Assembly: GCF_022049065.2 (NCBI RefSeq)
Contig: NZ_CP095746.1
Span: 1 to 64,000 of the forward strand
Reading direction: 5' to 3'
Source of the DNA: Niallia sp. Man26
GTDB taxonomy: Bacteria > Bacillota > Bacilli > Bacillales > Cytobacillaceae
Length of the DNA: 64,000 nucleotides
Shown here: piece by piece, positions 57,293-64,000 of the stretch
Numbering within the stretch: position 1 is the stretch's first letter
Layout: each line of letters starts with the position of its first letter
Program-made: the position numbers and the translations under genes
Notes under the pieces: model-generated
Told to the model about the DNA's origin: nothing
Database searches by the model: none
Seen by the model: the letters and a program-made list of their open reading frames with translations, nothing else

Positions 57293-57670
57293 ATGGCTAA
57301 AGCATTAGCGGAATGGATGACGATTTTTATTGCGGTGAACATTATGTTCGCTCCCATACTTGCCTATATAGATAGTCTTAATCGTGAGGCTGTGGAAGTA
57401 GTACTTGCTGAAGGGGCTAAGCAAGCATCTATAGAAGGTAAATTCTCACCAAGTATTGTAGAAGATATGAAACAAACATTGGTTGAAAATTATAACTTTA
57501 ATGAATCGAAAATTAACATAACAGCTACTCAAACATTAACTCCTAGAAATGAGTATATGGAAGCCAGTATACAGGTACCTCGAACTTTTATTTTCATATT
57601 GGATATTTTCAACCAAGGTCCAAGCACCATTACGAAACATACTAAAATCTTAAGCGAATATGTAAACTAG
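57293..57670 (+). CDS. TadE-like pseudopilin 1
   Basis: A 125-residue protein. The N-terminal hydrophobic stretch MTIFIAVNIMFAPILAYI includes a TadE-type EWMTIFIA start. A soluble domain follows (VVLAEGAKQASIEGKFSP, NEYMEASIQVPRTFIF). TadE/TadF proteins are minor pseudopilins processed with the Flp pilin. Spaced by 10 nt from the next, similar gene. Confidence 0.68.
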   Translation: MAKALAEWMTIFIAVNIMFAPILAYIDSLNREAVEVVLAEGAKQASIEGKFSPSIVEDMKQTLVENYNFNESKINITATQTLTPRNEYMEASIQVPRTFIFILDIFNQGPSTITKHTKILSEYVN

Positions 57671-57680
57671 GAGCAATCTC

Positions 57681-58181
57681 ATGGCTACTACATTAAGAAC
57701 CATCATATTTGTATTACTGTTTGCATTAATTACTCAAATCCAATTTAATTTAGATGCCGATAAAACCGCCATTAGGCAGCTGAAAAACGCTACCGAAATA
57801 GCAGTCCACGATTCAGGTTTGGCTGTTGAACAGGAAGCTCTTTCGGAAGGTAAGATTGTTTTCGACCAAAACAAAGCGATGGAAAACTTTAAGGCTAGTT
57901 TGGAAAATAACCTAGATTTATCGAGTACTGCAGGATATGTTTATAACCCAACTGATTCCTCCTTTTTCAAACAAGATCTTTATCTTGTTGACTTAGAGTT
58001 TATTGATGACAGCAACACAGATAGCTACCCTTTTGTTTATTCTAATTCTAATTATCACATATTAGAAAATATAGAAGGTCCCTCTATTATTGCAGTAATG
58101 ACTACCGAAAGTCCTCGCTGGTTTAAAGGTAATCTATCCATGATTAGACAAGCAGCGGTTTATCAATATAAAAATAATTAA
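57681..58181 (+). CDS. TadE/TadF-like pseudopilin 2
   Basis: A 166-residue protein with an N-terminal hydrophobic helix (LRTIIFVLLFALITQIQF). The soluble part reads ADKTAIRQLKNATEIAVHDSGLAVEQEAL; loss of D and T around an A-x-x-A helix is typical of TadE/F, TadG relatives. It ends with a Tyr/Asn-rich strand region. Same operon as the gene at 57293. RBS AGGAG. Confidence 0.65.
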   Translation: MATTLRTIIFVLLFALITQIQFNLDADKTAIRQLKNATEIAVHDSGLAVEQEALSEGKIVFDQNKAMENFKASLENNLDLSSTAGYVYNPTDSSFFKQDLYLVDLEFIDDSNTDSYPFVYSNSNYHILENIEGPSIIAVMTTESPRWFKGNLSMIRQAAVYQYKNN

Positions 58182-58228
58182 CGTTATCGTTATATGTATG
58201 AACTAGTTGAATTTGCGCTAAATATATA

Positions 58229-58257
58229 TTGATTTAACAGTTAAATTGCTATAGAAT
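58229..58257 (+). promoter_or_regulatory. Promoter of the PKD-protein gene
   Basis: TTGATT, 17-nt spacer, TAGAAT; predicted start near 58264, about 24 nt before the leader mini-hairpin. Confidence 0.65.
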
Positions 58258-58287
58258 TAATATATAGCAAAATTACATAAAACTAAT

Positions 58288-58353
58288 GGGAACAACCCAA
58301 GAATTATAGATAGAGTCTCTCTATCTATAGTTTCTTGGGTTGTTTTTTTTTTT
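58288..58353 (+). promoter_or_regulatory. Leader mini-hairpin/terminator switch before the PKD-protein gene
   Basis: GGG-AACAA-CCC mini-hairpin overlapping a terminator with outer stem AACAACCCAAGAA/TTTCTTGGGTTGTT, inner TATAGATAGA/TCTATCTATA and T11. The preceding GCAAAATTACATAAAACTAAT closely matches the leader at 43.2 kb. Confidence 0.87.
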
Positions 58354-58385
58354 CTAAATCTAATCTAGGAGAGTGAGGAAATTTA

Positions 58386-58427
58386 ATGACACAACTGCCA
58401 TTAAAAAAGCCTACCTTTCGAAAGTAG
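58386..58427 (+). CDS. Leader peptide (13 residues) before the PKD protein
   Basis: ATG 58386 follows AGGAGAGTGAGG and encodes MTQLPLKKPTFRK, stopping in TAGGAGG, which is the ribosome binding site of the next gene. Translation of this peptide would therefore couple to, or gate, the giant PKD protein. Too short for a family call. Confidence 0.5.
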   Translation: MTQLPLKKPTFRK

Positions 58428-58434
58428 GAGGCAA

Positions 58435-61400
58435 ATGAGATATTTAAGATTCATATATGTAATGCCACTAGTAGTATTCTTTAGCTTGTTTCTTTTCGTT
58501 ATTCCAAGTGCTTATGCAGCTCCAGGGGATGATGATATTTACAATGTACCTTCAAAAGTAAAAACTAATTGGAATTCCACTGTTGGAGATAAAGAGTTTC
58601 CAAATACAACAGGTAGAAGAATTATCTCAGATGTTTACATGAATAAGTATGTTGAGAACGGATATGAGGTAGTCAACAAAGATTTCGGTAAGGGAAAGCA
58701 ACCCTATATTCATTTTAGTGGTTGGTCAGTAATAATGGGTTATAAAGAACATACTTCAACTAATCAAGATACTTATATCGCAGCAAAGAAAGTTGCAGGG
58801 GAACGTGATTTAAACTCAGTAAAGATTTATAAAACAATCCAATGGGAAGCTGATGCAACTGAGGATCTTGAATATAACAACCAAGGGTCCGGTGTTTGGA
58901 ATGAATGTCCTGCTGGTTCAACAAATAAAAATGTTGACGATTGTAATATGAGATACGCAGATGTTAATTATCAAGCGTACTTACCTTTAGAAGAACTATT
59001 TGCCGAAGATGAAAATTCTAAATACCAACTGTTTATTGTAAAAAGAGTTGATGATCACATTGTATATTCTCCTTTAATACTGCCATTTGACTTCACTGAT
59101 AAGGAATATAGTGGAGGGAAACTTTCATTATCAAGTGGACAAAATACAGATTTACTTAGAATGAATAATACTGGTGTTTTAAGACGAAAAGAACCTAGAG
59201 AGTCAGCACCTAGTGTTATTGCAGACTTAGGTGATGACCGTTATTTTAACTTAGGTGAAAAGTACACTACAATCGATTATGAAGAATCACAAACTGCAAT
59301 TTGGTATGGCGTAACTAGCCCCGTTGATAAAAATAAAAAGAAATGGGCTCAAACATCCTATTGGACCTTCCAAGGATCTCAAGCTATTCTTGACTTCCAA
59401 GCAAATAGACCACCAGTTGCTAAGTTTTCCTTTGACCCAAGCAACACGGTCTATAATGATACCTCTGTAGGATTAATAAATGACTCTTCTGATCCAGATG
59501 GAGATACATTAACCTATAAATGGGAGAGGAAACCTTATGGGTCGGACGATTCGAACTATGAAGTGTTCTCTACATCTAAAACGCCTAAAACGTTTAAACT
59601 GGCTAAAGGAAGATACACTTTCCAACTAACTGTTTCTGATGGGAGATTAGAGTCATCCGTTAGGCATTACCTGTATGTAAACAACAGACCGCCAGAAGCT
59701 AAATTTTCGTTTGATCCAAGCAATACAGTATACAACGATTCCTCTATAGGAATAGTTAATACTTCTTCTGACATTGATGGAGATTCCCTTACGTATAAAT
59801 GGGAAAGGAAGCCTTATGGATCGGATGACTCCAACTATGAAGTCTTTTCAACGGATAAAACACCAGAAAACTTCAAAATGAAGAAGGGAGATTACACCTT
59901 CCAATTGACCGTTTCAGATGGGGAAGAAGAGGCATCGGTTAGAAGATACTTATATGTCATAAATAGACCGCCGGTTGCTAAATTCTCTTTTGATCCTAGT
60001 AACACCGTCTATAATGATACTTCTATTGGCATCATTAATACTTCCAGTGACGTGGATGGAGACTCTCTTACGTATAAATGGGAAAGGAAACCTTATGGTT
60101 CAGATGATTCGAATTACCAAGTATTCTCGACTGACCAAACTCCGGATAAATTCACTTTGGAGAAAGGAAACTATACCTTCCAGCTAACTGTATCGGATGG
60201 GGAAGAAGAAGTATCCGTTCGCCACTATTTATATGTCATAAATAGACCGCCGGTTGCAGACTTCACTTGGAATCCTACAGCCATTTATAACAATACAGAG
60301 GTCACTTTTATCAACAAATCGAATGATTTAGATAAAGATACACTTTCTTATACTTGGGAATATCAAAAATCGGGAACGGACAGTTGGAATAACTTATCAA
60401 AAGAAAAAGATCCACGGAAAGTGTTCGAGGAACGTGGAGACTGGAAAATCCGTTTGACTGTAAATGATGGTGAAGCTTCTACTTCTGTTACAAAAACTCT
60501 AACAGTAGATAACAGACCGCCGGTAGCCAAATTCAACTACAGCCCTGACACCATTTATAATGATACGAATGTTCGTTTCCAGAACTTATCTACCGATGAG
60601 GATGGGGACACGCTCACCTATAAATGGGAGGCTCAAGAACCAAACTCTACGACTTGGACGGAATTCTCGACATCTAAGGATCCTAATCGTATTTTAAACA
60701 AAAAGGGCAGCTGGAAAGTGCGCCTAACTGTCACAGATGTAACGGGAGCTAGTGATAATGTAACCAAGACTATAAATGTAGGAAACAGACCTCCTACAGC
60801 TGTCTTTACTTATAGTCCTAAAACTATTTATAATGATACGGTAGTTAAAGCTTCCAATGCTTCAACGGATAAAGACGGAGATCTTTTGACATATAAATGG
60901 GAGTATCAAGCACCGAATACAACTACTTGGACGAGCTTTTCGACGGATAAAGAACCCAGCAGAGTACTCCCTCAAAAAGGAGATTGGAAAATTCGTTTAA
61001 CGGTTACAGATGGGGATGGCGCAAGTGACAGTGTCACTCAAACGGTTAAAGTATTAAATAGGCCGCCAGTTGCTAATTTTACCTACAGTCCACAAGACAT
61101 ATATAACGAAACCAATGTAGTATTTAAAAATACCTCAACAGATGTTGATGGGGATAAACTAACTTATAAGTGGGAGGTTCAAAAACCAAACACAACTACA
61201 TGGTCTCAGATTTCGACGGAGAAAGATACGAGTAAAGTTCTTGAGATAAAAGGCGATTGGAAGGTTCGTTTAACCGTTATGGATGACAACAAAGCGAGCG
61301 ATTCGATGACAAAAACAGTGACAGTTGGAAATAGACCGCCAAAAGCGGATTATATCTATAATCCAACAACCGTTTATAATGACACGAATCTTACGTTTAC

Positions 61401-62568
61401 AAACAAATCTAGTGATGAAGATGGAGATACCCTTACGTATAAATGGGAAATGCAGAAACCAAATGAAACCACTTGGACGCAAATCTCCACCGTTAAGGAT
61501 ATTACCAAGGTCCTTAATCAAAAAGGAAGTTGGAAAGTGAAACTAACCGTTACAGATAGTAGTAACGCAAGTGATTCGATTAGTAAAACAATCGAAGTGA
61601 AAAACCGACCACCGGTTGCGGATTTCACGTTTAGTCCTTCGACTATCTATAACAACACAAATGTTACATTTAAGAACCAATCAAATGATGTAGACAAAGA
61701 TCCATTAACATATCAGTGGGAATACCAAGCACCAAATTCCTTTACCTGGAATAGTTTTTCAACTGGTGTAAATCCTTCTAGGGTATTTGATACCATCGGA
61801 GAGTGGAAAATTAGATTAATAGTGAAGGACGACAGTGGGGAAACAGCTAGTAAAACAAAATCACTGGTGGTAAAAAACAGAGTACCTGAAGTGACATTAT
61901 CGTATAATCCTGATGATGTTTTTGAAGGTGATACAGTAAATATCTGTGTTGATGTGAAAGACCCTGATGGACAAAAAATGGATGTAAAGCTTTATATTAA
62001 TAAAAATTATACGACAAAATCGTTAGTCCTCCAGAAAAATGGAGTAATCTCTGGTAGTACGGTATGTTATGAACAACAAGAAAGCGAAAAAGGTCGGTAT
62101 GATCTATCGGTTGAAGTGAACGATAGATATGATACGACAGAGGTGGAAACCTGGTTTTACGCCAAACCTTTAATCATAATTGGGCATGTGAACCATGCGG
62201 AAGATTGGTTAGAAAAGCACAATGAATTAGGTCATTCTTTAGATAAATTCTATAGCGGCGAAAAGTTTTTCCTGCAGGCAGATGTTTCTAGTTATCCTAT
62301 TGAGTATGTTAAAACAACACTTATAGCGGAACAAACCGATAACACTCCTGTTAAGATTACAAAGACCTTATCTTCATTATCGGATGTTCTATATGATGGT
62401 TTCATCTACGATGAAAAGCATCAAGAGTATCCAACCAATTTAAAGAAAGGTCCCGCTCAGTTTGATTTTGAGGTTAAGTATACCAATGGAGTCATCAAGC
62501 AAGATACTGTTGACATTGAGATAATAGATGATGTTTTAAAAGTTTACAAATATCATAGAGTGTATTAA
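58435..62568 (+). CDS. Giant secreted PKD-repeat protein
   Basis: A 1377-residue exported protein. A signal peptide spans residues 1-29 (LVVFFSLFLFVIPSAYA). A unique N-terminal domain of about 295 residues includes two Cys (NECPAGSTNKNVDDC). Nine PKD repeats of about 90 residues follow, each opening RPPxAxFxxxP and containing DxDxDxLTYxWE and W/YxxxLTVxD. A tenth divergent module (VPEVTLSYNPDDVFEGD) and an unrecognised C-terminal domain end the protein. Repeats 1-3 are nearly identical and share KPYGSDDSNY. No LPXTG or C-terminal helix is seen. PKD arrays serve as stalks of adhesins and enzymes, so a surface or pilus-associated adhesin is likely. Confidence 0.88.
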   Translation: MRYLRFIYVMPLVVFFSLFLFVIPSAYAAPGDDDIYNVPSKVKTNWNSTVGDKEFPNTTGRRIISDVYMNKYVENGYEVVNKDFGKGKQPYIHFSGWSVIMGYKEHTSTNQDTYIAAKKVAGERDLNSVKIYKTIQWEADATEDLEYNNQGSGVWNECPAGSTNKNVDDCNMRYADVNYQAYLPLEELFAEDENSKYQLFIVKRVDDHIVYSPLILPFDFTDKEYSGGKLSLSSGQNTDLLRMNNTGVLRRKEPRESAPSVIADLGDDRYFNLGEKYTTIDYEESQTAIWYGVTSPVDKNKKKWAQTSYWTFQGSQAILDFQANRPPVAKFSFDPSNTVYNDTSVGLINDSSDPDGDTLTYKWERKPYGSDDSNYEVFSTSKTPKTFKLAKGRYTFQLTVSDGRLESSVRHYLYVNNRPPEAKFSFDPSNTVYNDSSIGIVNTSSDIDGDSLTYKWERKPYGSDDSNYEVFSTDKTPENFKMKKGDYTFQLTVSDGEEEASVRRYLYVINRPPVAKFSFDPSNTVYNDTSIGIINTSSDVDGDSLTYKWERKPYGSDDSNYQVFSTDQTPDKFTLEKGNYTFQLTVSDGEEEVSVRHYLYVINRPPVADFTWNPTAIYNNTEVTFINKSNDLDKDTLSYTWEYQKSGTDSWNNLSKEKDPRKVFEERGDWKIRLTVNDGEASTSVTKTLTVDNRPPVAKFNYSPDTIYNDTNVRFQNLSTDEDGDTLTYKWEAQEPNSTTWTEFSTSKDPNRILNKKGSWKVRLTVTDVTGASDNVTKTINVGNRPPTAVFTYSPKTIYNDTVVKASNASTDKDGDLLTYKWEYQAPNTTTWTSFSTDKEPSRVLPQKGDWKIRLTVTDGDGASDSVTQTVKVLNRPPVANFTYSPQDIYNETNVVFKNTSTDVDGDKLTYKWEVQKPNTTTWSQISTEKDTSKVLEIKGDWKVRLTVMDDNKASDSMTKTVTVGNRPPKADYIYNPTTVYNDTNLTFTNKSSDEDGDTLTYKWEMQKPNETTWTQISTVKDITKVLNQKGSWKVKLTVTDSSNASDSISKTIEVKNRPPVADFTFSPSTIYNNTNVTFKNQSNDVDKDPLTYQWEYQAPNSFTWNSFSTGVNPSRVFDTIGEWKIRLIVKDDSGETASKTKSLVVKNRVPEVTLSYNPDDVFEGDTVNICVDVKDPDGQKMDVKLYINKNYTTKSLVLQKNGVISGSTVCYEQQESEKGRYDLSVEVNDRYDTTEVETWFYAKPLIIIGHVNHAEDWLEKHNELGHSLDKFYSGEKFFLQADVSSYPIEYVKTTLIAEQTDNTPVKITKTLSSLSDVLYDGFIYDEKHQEYPTNLKKGPAQFDFEVKYTNGVIKQDTVDIEIIDDVLKVYKYHRVY

Positions 62569-62572
62569 AAGG

Positions 62573-62606
62573 AAACCTTCTGTTTTTGACAGAAGGTTTT
62601 TCTTTT
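62573..62606 (+). terminator. Terminator of the PKD-protein gene
   Basis: AAACCTTCTGT/ACAGAAGGTTT stem with a 5-nt loop and TTTCTTTT tail, just after the stop. Confidence 0.9.
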
Positions 62607-62610
62607 ATTA

Positions 62611-62649
62611 TGTTTACACGTAAACAGTAAACACGTAAACATGTAAACG
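62611..62649. repeat. TGTTTAC/GTAAACA iteron array
   Basis: Five heptamers in 39 bp: TGTTTAC inverted, then GTAAACA, GTAAACA, GTAAACA and GTAAACG. Single TGTTTAC copies recur at 63202 (in the promoter region of the adjacent DNA-binding gene) and 63546. A protein-binding array for the 62680 product is likely. Confidence 0.65.
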
Positions 62650-62679
62650 AAAAAACACATCTAAAGGATGTAGGATGTG

Positions 62680-63186
62680 TCAATTTGCTAATTCATTATC
62701 ATTTTCAACGGGTAATAGTTGTAATTTAGAGGAAGCTAAGGTTTTCATTTCTTTATAATGAAGCTTTCTATCCTTTTCAATAGTAGTTTGGGCCTTTTCT
62801 AATTCTTTTTCTAGAGAGGCAATAATCTTTTCAGATTCCTCATGTTTCATTTTATATATCAAGAGAGCGTCTATTTGTTGTTCGTATCTTTCCGATTCGA
62901 ATTCTGCCGCAGATTTAACTGCTTTTATCTCCATTTCATGTTCATAGGATAACCTATTAATAGCATCCCAAGAGGTCTCATAAGCCCTCTCCACGGATAA
63001 AACTGCTTCTTTTCGAAACCCTGTTAACTTTTCTATGTCCATTCTTCTTTTGAATAGAGGAAAGCAAATTTCAAGCATTTCTCCGTAATCTTCGATATGT
63101 CCTTGGGCCTTCAACAGAGAGAGATAAGAATCGATTTCCTTCTTTAACTTAGGTCTTATCCTGTAGCTGGCTGGTTCTTTTGTCAT
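62680..63186 (-). CDS. Small DNA-binding coiled-coil protein (partition-like)
   Basis: A 168-residue protein. The N-terminal 60 residues (ASYRIRPKLKKEIDSYLSLLKAQGHIEDYGEMLEICF) fit a ribbon-helix-helix or short helix-turn-helix. Residues 70-150 are a continuous coiled coil (HEESEKIIASLEKELEKAQTTIEKDRK). A DNA-binding head plus coiled coil next to short iterons is the layout of single-protein partition systems such as Par of staphylococcal pSK1. AGGAG lies just before the ATG, and TTGACA with a TGTTTAC copy lies upstream. Function inferred. Confidence 0.7.
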   Translation of the reverse strand: MTKEPASYRIRPKLKKEIDSYLSLLKAQGHIEDYGEMLEICFPLFKRRMDIEKLTGFRKEAVLSVERAYETSWDAINRLSYEHEMEIKAVKSAAEFESERYEQQIDALLIYKMKHEESEKIIASLEKELEKAQTTIEKDRKLHYKEMKTLASSKLQLLPVENDNELAN

Positions 63187-63226
63187 CTAAATTCTCCTTT
63201 CTGTTTACTTTTTATTAAATATCTTT

Positions 63227-63460
63227 GTGTCAAAACAAAAAAAATTATACATTTCGGAACTTTTTTTGAAAAACCTGTTAATTTCTTTGCCTTTCAAACA
63301 CATAGAAAGTGAAACCTTCTCGTGGATACCTGTAAAACATACAGGTTTTAAGCCCTCTTTAATAAGGAGATATTTTAAATTCTCTAAAAAAGTGCAACAA
63401 ACAGTAAAGCTATTGCTATATATAGTGAAGGGGTTACTTAAAATGGAATCGATCAGTTAG
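63227..63460 (+). CDS. Possible small basic protein (77 residues)
   Basis: GTG 63227 opens MSKQKKLYISELFLKNLLIS and continues as a basic, aromatic-rich sequence. No ribosome binding site is visible, and the frame overlaps the promoter region of the divergent gene. The only support is a terminator 22 nt downstream. It may equally be a spurious frame in the leader of the 63698 gene. Confidence 0.3.
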   Translation: MSKQKKLYISELFLKNLLISLPFKHIESETFSWIPVKHTGFKPSLIRRYFKFSKKVQQTVKLLLYIVKGLLKMESIS

Positions 63461-63481
63461 CAACATATATGAGAGAGGAGA

Positions 63482-63513
63482 AGAGTTGATTTTAAATCAG
63501 CTCTTTTTTTGTT
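63482..63513 (+). terminator. Terminator-like hairpin
   Basis: AAGAGTTGATT/AATCAGCTCTT stem (one mismatch) with a 3-nt loop and T7 tail. It lies between the doubtful 77-residue ORF and the 63698 gene. Confidence 0.75.
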
Positions 63514-63697
63514 GCTCTTTAGTAAATGAATGTCTGAAAACAGAGTGTTTACTGTTTAAGGTTTGCAAGAAGGAAGTTAACAGTGAAATTAGCATAAACA
63601 AAAAATCCAGGGAATCTAGCGTCATAAATAAGCAGATTCCCCGTTACTAGAGTGAAAATCAAATCTATTAATAAATTACTAAAAGGAGAACTTGTAG

Positions 63698-63916
63698 ATG
63701 AAAACAGAATTAGATTTTAATTTTACAAAAACAAAAGAGGTTACTGAATTAGGGATCAAATTAAAGGTGAACTGGAGAATGCCAGGAAAATTAGTTGAAA
63801 AACTATTGATTGGATTAGGAGAGATGTTGTTAGGGGCAGTAATAGAATACTTGCTTAAAGAAGATGTACAAGGATTTGTACAAGCAGCTATACAAGGATT
63901 AATCAATAATATGTAA
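63698..63916 (+). CDS. Small amphipathic protein (72 residues)
   Basis: ATG 63698 with AAAGGAG 8 nt upstream. The first half is charged (FNFTKTKEVTELGIKLKVNWRMPGK). The second half is an amphipathic to hydrophobic helix (KLLIGLGEMLLGAVIEYLL, FVQAAIQGLINNM), reminiscent of small bacteriocin-like or phenol-soluble peptides. No immunity or export gene is visible nearby. A terminator follows. Confidence 0.6.
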   Translation: MKTELDFNFTKTKEVTELGIKLKVNWRMPGKLVEKLLIGLGEMLLGAVIEYLLKEDVQGFVQAAIQGLINNM

Positions 63917-63925
63917 TAAAAAATA

Positions 63926-63957
63926 AAACCCGCCAGCAAATGCTGGTGGGTTAATTG
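63926..63957. terminator. Terminator near the right edge
   Basis: AACCCGCCAGCA/TGCTGGTGGGTT stem with a 2-nt loop. The longer U-tract (TTTTATTTTTTA) is on the minus strand, so it probably ends a leftward gene entering from the right edge as well as the 63698 transcript. Confidence 0.75.
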
Positions 63958-64000
63958 CTTTAGCTCCTACATTTCGATTAGCGGAATGGGGTATCTGCTA

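Overview
The window is low-GC Firmicute DNA with strong AGGAGG-type ribosome binding sites, TTG/GTG starts and frequent U-tract terminators. The type III (TubZ/TubR) partition locus, a Gram-positive type IV secretion/conjugation cluster, a UvrX-type polymerase and a T-box leader together suggest a large conjugative plasmid of a Bacillus (B. cereus group-like) host. That assignment comes from gene content only; no database search was possible.

Layout. 1-2.7 kb: two nested group II introns; one has inserted into the YADD-coding site of the other's reverse transcriptase. 2.9-4.0 kb: a methyltransferase under a T-box leader (probable Trp specifier). 4.1-6.8 kb: small secreted or membrane genes separated by five copies of a short direct repeat, one gene frameshifted. 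6.9-12.3 kb: CPBP protease, uvrX with a decayed yolD, ATP-dependent DNA ligase, a membrane protein and an HNH-repeat protein. 12.3-23.3 kb (minus strand): T4SS operon, from 5' to 3' VirB2-like, PrgI, TrsD-like, VirB4, VirB6, VirB1-like wall hydrolase, lipoprotein and a VirB8-like candidate. 23.4-33.8 kb: small regulators, a DUF3854 primase-like protein, a MinD-like protein, an AAA ATPase, M50B-like protease, lipoprotein and a degenerate tyrosine recombinase. 34-38.4 kb: partition/replication region (TubY-like protein, an AACGAT repeat field, tubZ, tubR, candidate tubC). 39-45.7 kb (plus strand): replication-relaxation protein, VirD4 coupling ATPase, S1 RNA-binding protein, an unknown and a frameshifted HD-GYP gene. 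45.8-49.5 kb: lipoprotein, two unknowns, small proteins, a PIN-domain protein. 49.7-58.2 kb: a Tad-like pilus operon (two TadZ-like, CpaB-like, CpaF, TadB, TadC, three tiny pilin-like genes, two TadE-like). 58.4-62.6 kb: a giant secreted PKD-repeat protein. 62.6-64 kb: a coiled-coil DNA-binding protein with TGTTTAC iterons and small genes.

The most striking pattern is that nearly all transfer and pilus operons, on both strands, start with the same kind of 5' leader. An A-rich unstructured stretch is followed by a 3-bp mini-hairpin (GGG-N5-CCC, once GCG-N5-CGC). The 3' arm of that mini-hairpin is also the first strand of a strong terminator hairpin with a U-tract, located shortly before the first gene. 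Seven leaders fit fully (23.2, 27.8, 32.8, 39.1, 43.2, 49.7 and 58.3 kb). Two others (26.0 and 29.5 kb) keep the leader terminator but lack the mini-hairpin. This looks like a plasmid-wide conditional-termination regulon that would switch T4SS, coupling protein, Tad pilus and PKD protein together. An S1-domain RNA-binding protein encoded behind one of these leaders is a natural but unproven candidate regulator.
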